Shown: positions 18,522 to 26,565 of the stretch, piece after piece
Layout of the letters: each line of letters opens with the position of its first letter
Position numbering within the stretch: the first letter of the stretch is position 1
From: Acidovorax kalamii
Lineage (GTDB): Bacteria > Pseudomonadota > Gammaproteobacteria > Burkholderiales > Burkholderiaceae_C
Direction of reading: 5' to 3'
DNA length: 64,000 nucleotides
Assembly (NCBI RefSeq): GCF_002245625.1
Contig: NZ_NOIG01000004.1
Span: 186,001-250,000, forward strand
Made by a program: the position numbers and the translations under genes
Notes under the pieces: model-generated
Databases searched by the model: none
Seen by the model: only the letters and a program-made list of their open reading frames with translations
Told to the model about the DNA's origin: nothing

Positions 18522-18623
18522 TAGAGGGCACAGCCCTTGAGCAGCCCTCACCCGGCTGCCCTGGCTTGGGTCGCGCCCGTTGGATGGCCGTGGATGGTGC
18601 GTAGCGCCCCGCATTGTGATGTT

Positions 18624-18685
18624 GCTATAAAAAATATAGCTATCAAGGTATATCCAACAGGCGCAGACGGCCTAAAACCCTTGAA
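18624..18685 (+). repeat. Intergenic repeat family 1, copy A
   Basis: Begins gctataaaaaatatagctat, itself a near-palindrome, and ends with the CA-rich tail cctaaaacccttg. It lies in the 200-bp spacer between clsB and folE, 37 bases before folE. It matches other copies at 22121, 28719, 34914, 57687 and 59832. Confidence 0.65.
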
Positions 18686-18721
18686 ATCTGCAGAGCGCGG
18701 TTCGCTGTTACGATTCCGGCC

Positions 18722-19450
18722 ATGTCCAGCCAACCTGCCGCCGATATGACGCCCACCCCGCCGGATGACGAAGGCACGCCTGTCTCCGTGAAGATTCGCG
18801 AACGCCTTGCCGCCGCCCGCAAGCGTTTTCACGCCAACGACAACATTGCCGAGTTCATCGAGCCCGGCGAGCTGGAGAAGCTGCTTGACGAGGTCGAGGC
18901 CAAGATGCAGGGCGTGCTCGACAGCATGGTGATCAACACCGAGGGCGACCACAACACCAAGAACACCGCGCGCCGCGTGGCCAAGATGTACATCAACGAG
19001 GTGTTCAAGGGCCGCTACGTAGCGCAGCCGCCCATCACCGAGTTTCCCAACGCCGAGCACCTGAACGAGCTGATGATCGTCGGCCCCATCACCGTGCGCA
19101 GCGCCTGCAGCCACCATTTCTGCCCCGTCATCGGCAAGATCTGGATCGGCATCATGCCCAACGAGCACACCAACGTGATCGGCCTGTCGAAGTACGCGCG
19201 CCTGGTGGACTGGGTCATGGGCCGCCCCCAGATCCAGGAAGAAGCCGTGGTGCAGCTGGCCGACCTGATCATGGAAAAGACCCAGCCCGACGGCCTCGCC
19301 ATCGTGATGGAAGCCAGCCACTTCTGCATGTCCTGGCGCGGCGTGCGCGAGATGGACAGCAAGATGATCAACTCCGTGATGCGTGGCGTGTTCCTCAAGG
19401 ACAGCGCGCTGCGTCGCGAATTTTTGTCCCTCATCCCCGGAAAGAACTAA
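18722..19450 (+). CDS. folE: GTP cyclohydrolase I
   Basis: A 242-residue type I GTP cyclohydrolase that converts GTP to 7,8-dihydroneopterin triphosphate, the entry to folate synthesis. Zinc ligands are Cys129 and His132 in RSACSHHFCPV and Cys202 in SHFCMSWRGV, spaced as in the E. coli enzyme. GLSKYARLVDW and HNTKNTARRVAKM are further family blocks. The N-terminal 45 residues are longer and more polar than in E. coli. The gene is followed after 3 bases by a BLUF photoreceptor gene, an unusual partner. A repeat element occupies the upstream spacer. Confidence 0.95.
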   Translation: MSSQPAADMTPTPPDDEGTPVSVKIRERLAAARKRFHANDNIAEFIEPGELEKLLDEVEAKMQGVLDSMVINTEGDHNTKNTARRVAKMYINEVFKGRYVAQPPITEFPNAEHLNELMIVGPITVRSACSHHFCPVIGKIWIGIMPNEHTNVIGLSKYARLVDWVMGRPQIQEEAVVQLADLIMEKTQPDGLAIVMEASHFCMSWRGVREMDSKMINSVMRGVFLKDSALRREFLSLIPGKN

Positions 19451-19453
19451 GCC

Positions 19454-19876
19454 ATGTTGGTACGCCTGCTTTATGCCAGCCGCGCGGTGGACACCTCTCC
19501 CGCCGCCATCGAAGCCATCCTGACGCAGTCGCGCCAGCACAACCCGGGCTGCGGCATCACCGGGGTGCTGTGCTATGGCGGCGGCGTGTTCCTGCAGGCC
19601 ATCGAAGGTGGCCGCTCGGCCGTGAGCGACCTGTACGGCCACATCCAGAAAGACCCGCGCCACAAGAATGTGGAGCTGCTGCACTACGAGGAAATCTCCG
19701 AGCGGCGTTTTGGCGGCTGGACCATGGGGCAGGTCAATCTTTCCAAGATCAACCATTCCATCCTGCTCAAGTATTCGGAGAAGCCTGAACTGGACCCGTA
19801 TGCGGTGTCGGGCAAGGTGTCTTATGCGCTGCTCGAAGAGCTGATGGCCACGGCGTCGATCATTGGTCGCGCCTGA
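19454..19876 (+). CDS. BLUF domain blue-light sensor protein
   Basis: A 140-residue single-domain BLUF protein. BLUF domains bind FAD and change hydrogen bonding around a Tyr-Gln pair on blue-light absorption. The key residues are present: Tyr7 in RLLYAS, Asn30 in HNPGCGITG, Gln48 in FLQAIEG, and Trp89/Met91 in GGWTMGQV. About 45 residues follow the core, probably two C-terminal helices as in short stand-alone BLUF proteins such as PixD. No output domain is fused, so it should act through a partner. It starts 3 bases after the folE stop and is almost certainly co-transcribed with it. Confidence 0.9.
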   Translation: MLVRLLYASRAVDTSPAAIEAILTQSRQHNPGCGITGVLCYGGGVFLQAIEGGRSAVSDLYGHIQKDPRHKNVELLHYEEISERRFGGWTMGQVNLSKINHSILLKYSEKPELDPYAVSGKVSYALLEELMATASIIGRA

Positions 19877-20015
19877 AAAGTGGGGCGCTTGGCTACTGCG
19901 CGGCCACATCTCGGGCCTGCGGTACTCGCCGCACGGGAGTGCGGCTGCGTTCCTCAACCCAGGCTGAGGCCGCTCGCTACGCCAATCACTCCCACTTTTT
20001 AACTGCTTGTACTCC

Positions 20016-20048
20016 AGCCGCAGCGGCCTCAAAGCGCTGCGGCTTTTT
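20016..20048 (+). terminator. Rho-independent terminator after the folE-BLUF unit
   Basis: Perfect 10-bp arms agccgcagcg (20016-20025) and cgctgcggct (20035-20044) with a 9-nt loop are followed by TTTT. It lies only 27 bases before the EamA transporter start. Confidence 0.8.
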
Positions 20049-20074
20049 GCATTCAAGCCGCTCCATCTTTACCC

Positions 20075-20956
20075 GTGACCTTCACCGCCTTCGCCCTCAT
20101 CATCCTCGCCGGCCTCATCCACGCGTGCTGGAACATCGTGGCCAAGAAGGCCGGGGGCGACTCGCGGTTTGCGTTCTTCACCTCGGTGATCATGATGGTC
20201 GTCTGGGCGCCGCTAGGCTGGTACCTGGGGCGCGACGCCGTGCCGCTGTGGGGCGCGGTGGAGTGGGGTTTTGTCGCCGCCAGCGGGCTGCTGCATGTGG
20301 CTTACTTCGTTATCCTGCTGCGCGGCTACCGCGTGGCCGACCTCACCGTGGTCTACCCGCTGGCGCGGGGCTCGGGGCCGCTCTTGTCGTCGCTGGTGGC
20401 CATCACGCTGCTGGGCGAGCAGATCTCTGCGCTGGGCGCTTTGGGCATCGTGGGCGTGGTGGGGGGCGTGTTTTTGATCGCGGGCGGCCCGGGCCTGCTG
20501 CGTGCCGCGCACGACCCTGCCGCGCGTGCACGGGTGCACAAGGGCATGGCCTACGGGGTGCTCACGGGGGCCTTCATTGCCAGCTACACGGTGGTCGATG
20601 GTTATGCGGTCAAGTTTTTGCTGATGTCGCCCATCCTGGTGGACTACATGGGCAACTTTGTGCGCGTGGGCCTGCTGGCGCCCGTGGTGCTGCGCGACCT
20701 GCCCATGGCCCGCACGCTGTGGCTGGCGCAGTGGCGTTTTGCCCTGGCCGTGGCGGTGGTGAGCCCCGTGGCCTATGTGCTGGTGCTGTACGCCATGCAG
20801 CAGGCGCCCCTGTCGCACGTGGCCCCGGCGCGCGAGGTGTCCATGCTGTTTGCTGCGCTGATTGGCGGGCATCTGCTGGGTGAAGGTGACCGGGTGGCGC
20901 GCATCTTTGGCGCGCTGTGCATTGCGGCAGGCGTCACGGCGTTGGCATTGGGATGA
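20075..20956 (+). CDS. EamA/DMT family transporter
   Basis: A 293-residue membrane protein with about ten hydrophobic helices in two EamA repeats. The first repeat begins FALIILAGLIHACWNIVAKKAG, and the second begins near residue 155 (KGMAYGVLTGAFIASYTVVDGY). The segment GYRVADLTVVYPLARGSGPL is typical of DMT exporters. Members export or import amino acids, nucleosides or other metabolites; the substrate is not predictable here. The start is GTG at 20075. The stop overlaps the next gene by ATGA at 20953-20956, implying coupling to the DUF429 protein. Confidence 0.85.
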   Translation: MTFTAFALIILAGLIHACWNIVAKKAGGDSRFAFFTSVIMMVVWAPLGWYLGRDAVPLWGAVEWGFVAASGLLHVAYFVILLRGYRVADLTVVYPLARGSGPLLSSLVAITLLGEQISALGALGIVGVVGGVFLIAGGPGLLRAAHDPAARARVHKGMAYGVLTGAFIASYTVVDGYAVKFLLMSPILVDYMGNFVRVGLLAPVVLRDLPMARTLWLAQWRFALAVAVVSPVAYVLVLYAMQQAPLSHVAPAREVSMLFAALIGGHLLGEGDRVARIFGALCIAAGVTALALG

Positions 20957-21801
20957 CAGCTGCCGCACAACAACCCCTGCTGCTGGGCTGCGATTTCTCC
21001 AGCAGCCCCACGCGGCGCAAACCCATCGTGCTGGCGCTGGGCCAGCGCCAGGGCGCGCGCGTGGCGCTCACCGCGCTGCAGCCCTTCGACACCCTGGCCG
21101 CATTCGGCCAGTGGCTGGCGCAGCCCGGCGACTGGGTGGGCGGTTTTGACCTGCCCTTCGGCCTGCCGCGCGAGCTGGTCCAGGCGCTGGGCTGGCCCAC
21201 CGATTGGCACGCCTGCATGCAGCACTACCGCAGCCTGAGCCGCGAGCAGATCCGCGCGCAGTTTGCGGCGTTTTGCGATGCGCGCCCCGTGGGCGGCAAG
21301 TTTGCCCACCGCGCCACCGACGGGCCCGCAGGCTCCAGCCCCTCAATGAAATGGGTAAACCCGCCCGTGGCCTACATGCTGCACGCGGGCCTGCCGCTTC
21401 TGCTGGACGCGGATGTGCACCTGCCTGGCCTGCGCGCAGGCGACCCCCGCCGCGTGGCGCTGGAGGCCTACCCCGGCCTGCTCGCGCGCGAGGTGCTGCA
21501 GCGGCGCAGCTACAAAAGCGACGACCGCGCCAAGCAGACCCCCGACCGCCTCATCGCCCGCAAGGACCTGGTCAACACGCTGGAACTGGGCCAGACCCGC
21601 CTGGGCCTGCGCCTCAAGCTCAGCCACGCCCAGCGCGATGCGCTGGTGCAGGACGCCAGCGGTGACAGTCTGGACGCCGTGCTGTGCCTGCTGCAGGCCG
21701 CCTGGGCCGAGCAGCGCCATGCCGAGGGCAACGCGCTCTATGGTTTGCCGCCGGGGCTCGACCCACTGGAAGGCTGGATCGTGACGGCTGAAAAGCCGTG
21801 A
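20953..21801 (+). CDS. DUF429 family protein
   Basis: A 282-residue soluble protein of the DUF429 (predicted RNase H-like nuclease) family. It opens with LLLGCDFSSSP, an Asp-bearing first strand, has GGFDLPFGLPRELV (an acidic strand around residue 66), and ends with SGDSLDAVLCLLQAAWA, which holds another conserved Asp pair. The spacing of these acids fits an RNase H-like fold, but activity is unproven. It is coupled to the EamA transporter by a 4-base overlap. The family recognition is good; function is unknown. Confidence 0.72.
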   Translation: MTAAAQQPLLLGCDFSSSPTRRKPIVLALGQRQGARVALTALQPFDTLAAFGQWLAQPGDWVGGFDLPFGLPRELVQALGWPTDWHACMQHYRSLSREQIRAQFAAFCDARPVGGKFAHRATDGPAGSSPSMKWVNPPVAYMLHAGLPLLLDADVHLPGLRAGDPRRVALEAYPGLLAREVLQRRSYKSDDRAKQTPDRLIARKDLVNTLELGQTRLGLRLKLSHAQRDALVQDASGDSLDAVLCLLQAAWAEQRHAEGNALYGLPPGLDPLEGWIVTAEKP

Positions 21802-21870
21802 CCGGCCATTCCACCGCTTTTCCTGGCATTGATGCGGCGCGGCCTGCGTAGCATGGAGGGACATTGCCAG

Positions 21871-22104
21871 ATGCATTGCATGCCCATGTCTTTAGTCCCC
21901 CGCCGCTTGCTAGTCCTGGCTCTGCTGGCCCCGCTGCTGGTACAGGCCGCCCCCGCGCCCTGGTACTACTGGCGTAGCCTGGTCGATGGCCAGCGTGTGT
22001 GCGCGCAAACCTCGCCCGGCCCAGGCTGGGAACAGGACAGCGCCGCCTACGAGGGCCCTGGCTGCCAGCCGCGCCGCAAGGTACTCATCGTGCCCATGCG
22101 GTAG
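21871..22104 (+). CDS. Small exported protein of unknown function
   Basis: A 77-residue protein with an N-terminal signal peptide (RRLLVLALLAPLLVQAAPAP, cleavage probably after the AxA near residue 20). The mature part of about 55 residues is WYYWRSLVDGQRVCAQT followed by GPGWEQDS and GPGCQPRR, with two cysteines that could form a disulfide. I believe similar short proteins are common in Comamonadaceae, but I know no function. GGAGGG lies 10 bases before the ATG at 21871, which decides the start over other in-frame ATGs upstream. Confidence 0.7.
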   Translation: MHCMPMSLVPRRLLVLALLAPLLVQAAPAPWYYWRSLVDGQRVCAQTSPGPGWEQDSAAYEGPGCQPRRKVLIVPMR

Positions 22105-22120
22105 AGTCCGCCGTTGTTTT

Positions 22121-22180
22121 GTTATAAAAATAATAGCTATTAAGGCTTGCTGGAAGCGCGGTAGCGGCCAAAAAACCTTG
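22121..22180 (+). repeat. Intergenic repeat family 1, copy B
   Basis: Contains tataaaaataatagctatt (shared exactly over 19 nt with the copy at 59832) and, at 22156-22180, a 25-nt segment identical to the reverse complement of 34914-34938. It lies between the small exported protein gene and the phosphatase gene. Confidence 0.75.
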
Positions 22181-22212
22181 CAATCATGTGTGTACATTCG
22201 ATAATGGCACGC

Positions 22213-22884
22213 ATGACTGAATTGATCCTGATCCGCCACGGAGAGACCGACTGGAACCGCGAGCTGCGCTTTCAGGGCCATGTGGACGTACCCCTCAACG
22301 CCACCGGCCACGAACAGGCCCGCCGCCTGGCCGAACGTCTGGCCGCAGAGCGCCCCGTGGTGCACCACCTCATCTGCAGCGACCTCATCCGCACCCAGCA
22401 GACCGCCACGCCCAGCCTGCAGGTGCTGTTCCCTGAGGCCCGCATCGACACCCTCACCGACAGCGCCCTGCGCGAGCAAAACTTTGGCGTGGTGGACGGC
22501 AAGCGCGTGGACGACGTCAAGCAGGAACATGCCGACGCATGGAACCAGTGGCTGCGTTTTGAAGCCGACTACGGCATGCCCGGCGGCGAGACCACCCGCC
22601 AGTTCCACACTCGCGTGATGGACGCCGTCTACCGCATCGCCCAGCAGCACAGCGGCCAGACCGTGATGGTGGTCACCCATGGCGGCGTGCTCGACATGAT
22701 CTGGCGCACTGCACGCGGCACGGGGCTGGACGGCCCGCGCCAGAGCGACATCCCCAACGCGGGGCTCAACCGCGTGCGGGTCAGCGGCGAGGCGGTGGAG
22801 GTGCTGGACTGGGCCGATGTGCGGCACCTGGCGGATTTGCCGGAGCAGCCGGTGTATGACCAGACGAAGTTGGTGGTGCGGTAA
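22213..22884 (+). CDS. Histidine phosphatase family protein (GpmB-like)
   Basis: A 223-residue member of the histidine phosphatase (phosphoglycerate mutase-like) superfamily. The phosphoacceptor His is in LILIRHGETDWN, the second catalytic His in VMVVTHGGVLDM, and conserved arginines lie in the LICSDLIRTQQTA segment. Cofactor-independent GpmB-type proteins and alpha-ribazole or sugar phosphatases share these motifs, so the substrate is uncertain. Two in-frame ATGs (22204 and 22213) are possible; the latter gives the compact family start MTELILIRHGE. A repeat element occupies the region upstream, leaving no obvious promoter. Confidence 0.85.
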   Translation: MTELILIRHGETDWNRELRFQGHVDVPLNATGHEQARRLAERLAAERPVVHHLICSDLIRTQQTATPSLQVLFPEARIDTLTDSALREQNFGVVDGKRVDDVKQEHADAWNQWLRFEADYGMPGGETTRQFHTRVMDAVYRIAQQHSGQTVMVVTHGGVLDMIWRTARGTGLDGPRQSDIPNAGLNRVRVSGEAVEVLDWADVRHLADLPEQPVYDQTKLVVR

Positions 22885-22899
22885 GGAGGCCCGTGGTCT

Positions 22900-24003
22900 T
22901 TATCCGCCTGCATAGATGACACCCGGGCGTGTACCGTCCAGGTCGTCGGTGTTGGGGTCCTGCACGGGCTCCACACCAAACATGTGCCCCAGTGACACAA
23001 AGCGGTAGTTGCCGTGTCGGTCGGTATAGACGGCTAGTCCCTGCGGAGTCAGCGCGATTGGGTGCCAGTCTCCGGCGACACGTTCATCGGTTTGCTGGCT
23101 GACCAGCCTGCCGTCCGCTCCATACAGTTTCAGTTCGCCTGTGGTCGTGAGTTGTCGGCTGCCCTGCTTGTAGTTGAAAGCGCGCACCGAGTGCAGAACA
23201 AACTGCCCGCCCGGCGCCAGTGTGAGAGCAGGCTCAGGGTCGCTGCCGGGAACGCCCTCGATCTGTACGATGCTGCGCTGCGTACGGTGCAGCAGTGCGT
23301 AAGCCGCACCGTGGGCATCCTGAGAAGCGGTGTATCCGATCAGCACGGTGTTGGCAGATGTCGCGAGCGGGGTGGCAAATGTCATCGTTGCGCCGCCCGC
23401 ATGTTGGTTGAGTTCCGCTCGGAGCTCAGCCGCGGGGTCGATTTCAGCCGGTTGGGGTCTCAACCGGCCGTCAGCCCCGCGTGTGATTCTGGGCGGTGTT
23501 CCGTTGAGTACATCAAAGCTGCCCAGGTCCTGTTGGCCTTGCAAGGTCCATGCAGGCACTGAGAAGTTGAGAAGGCTGTAGGACTTGTGCCCGCTCGAGT
23601 CGTCGCGCTGCAACTGGGCAGACGCAACGATGAACGCCATCCCTTCATCCTGAGCTTTGGCATCTGTTAGCGTAAAAGGTCTCGCCAAGCAGCTGTCGGG
23701 TCGCATGCCTGCTACCGGCAGCTTGGCTACAGAGGGAGGGCTGCCGCTGTGGTCTGAGAGTTGGAAGCTGGTTACTTTGGTCTGCTTCGCCAGATCCAGG
23801 TGGTCAACGGTGCCATTGCAATACACCACATACAGATGGTGCATGTTCTCTCTCCCGTCGGCAGCTGCAGCGGCACGTATTGGAGATGAACTGCTTGCAT
23901 TCTGTGGGGAGCAGGCGGCCAAAACCCAGGACAAGGCGATTACGACCGTGACAGCTGGCAGACCGTGTGAGCGAGTCGCCGTGGGATTGGGGATTGTCAG
24001 CAC
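22900..24003 (-). CDS. Lipoprotein of unknown function, possible immunity partner
   Basis: A 367-residue predicted lipoprotein. A hydrophobic signal (LPAVTVVIALSWVLAAC) ends in a lipobox with Cys, so the mature protein should be anchored on the periplasmic face of a membrane. The mature part resembles a beta-rich, possibly propeller-like protein (for example TVDHLDLAKQTKVTSFQL and QGLAVYTDRHGNYRFVSLG), but I recognise no family. A GTG at 24003 follows the stop of the upstream lysozyme-like gene by only 2 bases (TGACCGTG), so the pair should be translationally coupled. Base composition is less GC-rich than the flanks. Toxin immunity is an inference from this arrangement only. Confidence 0.55.
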   Translation of the reverse strand: MLTIPNPTATRSHGLPAVTVVIALSWVLAACSPQNASSSSPIRAAAAADGRENMHHLYVVYCNGTVDHLDLAKQTKVTSFQLSDHSGSPPSVAKLPVAGMRPDSCLARPFTLTDAKAQDEGMAFIVASAQLQRDDSSGHKSYSLLNFSVPAWTLQGQQDLGSFDVLNGTPPRITRGADGRLRPQPAEIDPAAELRAELNQHAGGATMTFATPLATSANTVLIGYTASQDAHGAAYALLHRTQRSIVQIEGVPGSDPEPALTLAPGGQFVLHSVRAFNYKQGSRQLTTTGELKLYGADGRLVSQQTDERVAGDWHPIALTPQGLAVYTDRHGNYRFVSLGHMFGVEPVQDPNTDDLDGTRPGVIYAGG

Positions 24004-24005
24004 GG

Positions 24006-25031
24006 TCAGAAGTCCGATTGAGCGAGCACGTTTTCCACATAGTTTGGATCGCCGACCGTGCCTCGGGCGGCTACGGGCACTCGCTCCCATTCTGCAAATC
24101 CCCGTTGTCCGCTGGAGTCCACCGTGACGAAAAGAGCGCCGTTATCAAGTCGCACCCTGTATTCATGCAAGCCATTGGCGTATCCGTTGAAGCCGCGAAG
24201 TGTGTCCAGCTCAAGTTGCTCAGGGGTGTAGTCAGGTAATTCCACAGGCAAGGCGGGTAGCCCTTGTGCGGTACGAGCGCGGTTCCATGCGGTCACCAGA
24301 TTGCGAAAACGCTCTCCGCTGCGCACGTTGCGGGGGTAAGCGCGAGCAATGCGCTCCTTTTCCAAGTACAGCGCCCAGCCGCCGCGTACGTTCTCTTTCC
24401 AGCTCCAGGTTTGATCGGCAGTAGGTGCAGGGCGGGTGAGTTGGCACAAGCCAACTCCGCCAAGACCATCGCTGCTGTACTTGGGCCAGTTACCGGGCGT
24501 TCGGAATTGCTGGAGCGAGCTTTCCTGGCGCATTTTTTTGCGGAACACGGCACGGTTGGCTCCGATGCCGTTGGCGAAAGCGCGGATGGCTGTGCCCGTG
24601 GGGTTGGTTCCGGCAATCGTCCATGTTGCCTGGGCGCGCTGCTCAGTCCCTCCGGCGCGCAAAATGACTTGAACCGTCAGCATGCCGCCGCGTACTTCGG
24701 TAAAGGGAATTCGCCAACTGGCGTTGGCACTGACCTGCGGAGCGATGCGGCTGTGCTGCGTGCTTCTTCCGCCGCCGAAGGTGGCACTGGTGGCCGGTGA
24801 GCTACCGTCAAAAGCCAGGGTGGCCGACCATTCGTATATGGGAGCTGCACCCGAAGGCATGGGCTGGTTTTGTAGTGTCGCCGTCACCACTATGGTGGGC
24901 ATCTCAGCCTCGGCGGTGATAGAGAAGCGTGGGCCTGCGGGCTGACTGGAAATGACGAGAGGCATGTTGGGTGCCGACTGGGTGTCTCGCTTGCTCTCTA
25001 CGAGGTTGCATGTGGATGCGTCGAGTAGCAC
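24006..25031 (-). CDS. Lysozyme/transglycosylase-like protein with Ig-like N-terminal part
   Basis: A 341-residue protein from a GTG at 25031; the ATG at 24965 (MPLVISSQPAG) is an alternative. Residues about 45-140 look like an Ig-like beta sandwich (YEWSATLAFDG to QATWTIAGTNP). Residues 145-300 resemble a goose-lysozyme or transglycosylase domain: MRQESSLQQF with candidate catalytic Glu170, then DGLGGVGLCQLTRPAPT, WSWKENVRGG and LRGFNGYANGLHEYR. As I recall, this Ig-plus-muramidase layout occurs in cell-wall hydrolases encoded near type VI VgrG genes. No signal peptide is visible, compatible with export by such a machine. No VgrG or T6SS gene is in the window. Function is inferred. Confidence 0.58.
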   Translation of the reverse strand: MLLDASTCNLVESKRDTQSAPNMPLVISSQPAGPRFSITAEAEMPTIVVTATLQNQPMPSGAAPIYEWSATLAFDGSSPATSATFGGGRSTQHSRIAPQVSANASWRIPFTEVRGGMLTVQVILRAGGTEQRAQATWTIAGTNPTGTAIRAFANGIGANRAVFRKKMRQESSLQQFRTPGNWPKYSSDGLGGVGLCQLTRPAPTADQTWSWKENVRGGWALYLEKERIARAYPRNVRSGERFRNLVTAWNRARTAQGLPALPVELPDYTPEQLELDTLRGFNGYANGLHEYRVRLDNGALFVTVDSSGQRGFAEWERVPVAARGTVGDPNYVENVLAQSDF

Positions 25032-25198
25032 AGCCCGCAGGTCAGCATGAAGTTAGATGGCCTGAAATTGTCATTTCCAGATTCTCTGAAAACAGGGATT
25101 GACCAGTCTGAGGCTGTATCTGGGTGTGAGAGTCGTTACGCAAATCTAGGTCTGGCCTGCGTTTGCTGTAGAGCGCGTTGGGGACGCGGTTTTGGGAT

Positions 25199-26542
25199 TC
25201 AATCCGGCAACCTCAGCGCTGCATTCACAACTTTTGCCTGCCGCGCCAGCCTCACCGACTCCGGCTGCCCATTGACCAACGGCTGCAACACGTTCTGCAC
25301 CGCCGCCCACTGCCCGTTAAGCTGCAGCGCATCCAGCCAGATCTGGTGAAACAAATCCCGCTGCGCATGGCTGCCGCCAATCTCCACCAGCCGGGGCAGG
25401 GCCACGCCCAGCTTCTCCACTGCCGTCGCCCAGTCGCCCTGCGCATGCGCCAGCAGGCCGTGGGCGGCGGGCACGCACACCTGTTGCCACACGGTGTGCT
25501 CCTGTGCCTCGGTGCGGGTAGCGGCGTGGGCTTCAAGGTTGCGTTTTAGCGTGCTTGCAGCCTCCATGCGCCCGGCGCGGGCCAGGCCGTAGAGGTATTG
25601 CAGGTCCAGAAAGGGCAGCACATGGTCGGCCAGGCGCAGTGCCAGGTGGTCGGCCACGTCGGTCCAGCGCGGGCCCACATCCACGCCCGCCAGCTCCAGC
25701 CGGGCGAGCAGTGACACGGCGTTGATCTGGTCCTGGGTGTATTCCTTGACCACGCCCCACACCTGCTGGTCGTAGAGCGCCAGCACCTCGGCATGCCGGT
25801 CCTGCTCCAGCAGGAACAGCGCCTGGTGCCACCAGTTGTGCGTGACCATGAAGGAGTTCAGGCCCGTCCATGTGTCGCTCATGCTGGCCATGAAGTCGGT
25901 ACCTTCGCGGATGCGGCCCTGGGTCAGCATGACGTGGGCCAGCGCGTGGTGGGCCCAGGGTTCTTTGCGGCACAGGGCGATGGCGTGGCGGGCAGATGCC
26001 TCGGCGCGGTCGAGCAAATGGCACTGCTCCCAGCCGAAGGCCAGCATGCCGTGCAGGTAGGGCACCTCGGCCGCAGCGGGCAGGGCCTGGAGCGCCAGGC
26101 GCAGCATGCCGGGCGAGTCGCCCCGGTTGAACAAATGGTATTGGCCGAGCTTGAGGGAGGCGAGGTCGCGCGGGTGTTGGCGGGCTTGCTCTTCGTGCAG
26201 TGCAATGGCGCGGGGCAGGTCGCCGTTGACCCAGGCGGCGACGGCAGCCACAAGGCGTTGTTCACGCTCCGTCGCCTCGGGGGCGTGGGCCAGGGCCTGG
26301 TCGATGAAGGGACGGGCGTTGCGCGGGGCGTCGGCCGACTCGGCAAACATGTGCAGCGCCGCGCAGCTGGCCTGCACGATGGCGCTGGTGTCGGCTGCCG
26401 CGTTCAGCACGTTCACCGCGCGGGCTTCGCAGGCGATGAAGCCTTCCACAAAGTCGTTCACGGCGGCGGCGCTGGCCGCGTCGTGCAGCGTGAGGGGATT
26501 GCCCAGGCTATCGGTCGTGCGGGTGTGCGTGGTGGATGGCAT
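25199..26542 (-). CDS. Tetratricopeptide repeat protein, TTC38-like
   Basis: A 447-residue helical protein. The pattern of paired amphipathic helices, and segments such as EPWAHHALAHVMLTQGRIREGTDFM and FMVTHNWWHQALFLLE, match the TTC38 (tetratricopeptide repeat protein 38) family found in bacteria and animals. The family has no established biochemical role. The gene has no signal peptide and should be cytosolic. Flanking genes run in the same direction: a small membrane protein gene lies 23 bases upstream, so they may be co-transcribed. GC content returns to the high level of the chromosome here, after the preceding low-GC island. Confidence 0.75.
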   Translation of the reverse strand: MPSTTHTRTTDSLGNPLTLHDAASAAAVNDFVEGFIACEARAVNVLNAAADTSAIVQASCAALHMFAESADAPRNARPFIDQALAHAPEATEREQRLVAAVAAWVNGDLPRAIALHEEQARQHPRDLASLKLGQYHLFNRGDSPGMLRLALQALPAAAEVPYLHGMLAFGWEQCHLLDRAEASARHAIALCRKEPWAHHALAHVMLTQGRIREGTDFMASMSDTWTGLNSFMVTHNWWHQALFLLEQDRHAEVLALYDQQVWGVVKEYTQDQINAVSLLARLELAGVDVGPRWTDVADHLALRLADHVLPFLDLQYLYGLARAGRMEAASTLKRNLEAHAATRTEAQEHTVWQQVCVPAAHGLLAHAQGDWATAVEKLGVALPRLVEIGGSHAQRDLFHQIWLDALQLNGQWAAVQNVLQPLVNGQPESVRLARQAKVVNAALRLPD

Positions 26543-26565
26543 GGAGCATTGTGGAGGGCGGTGGC

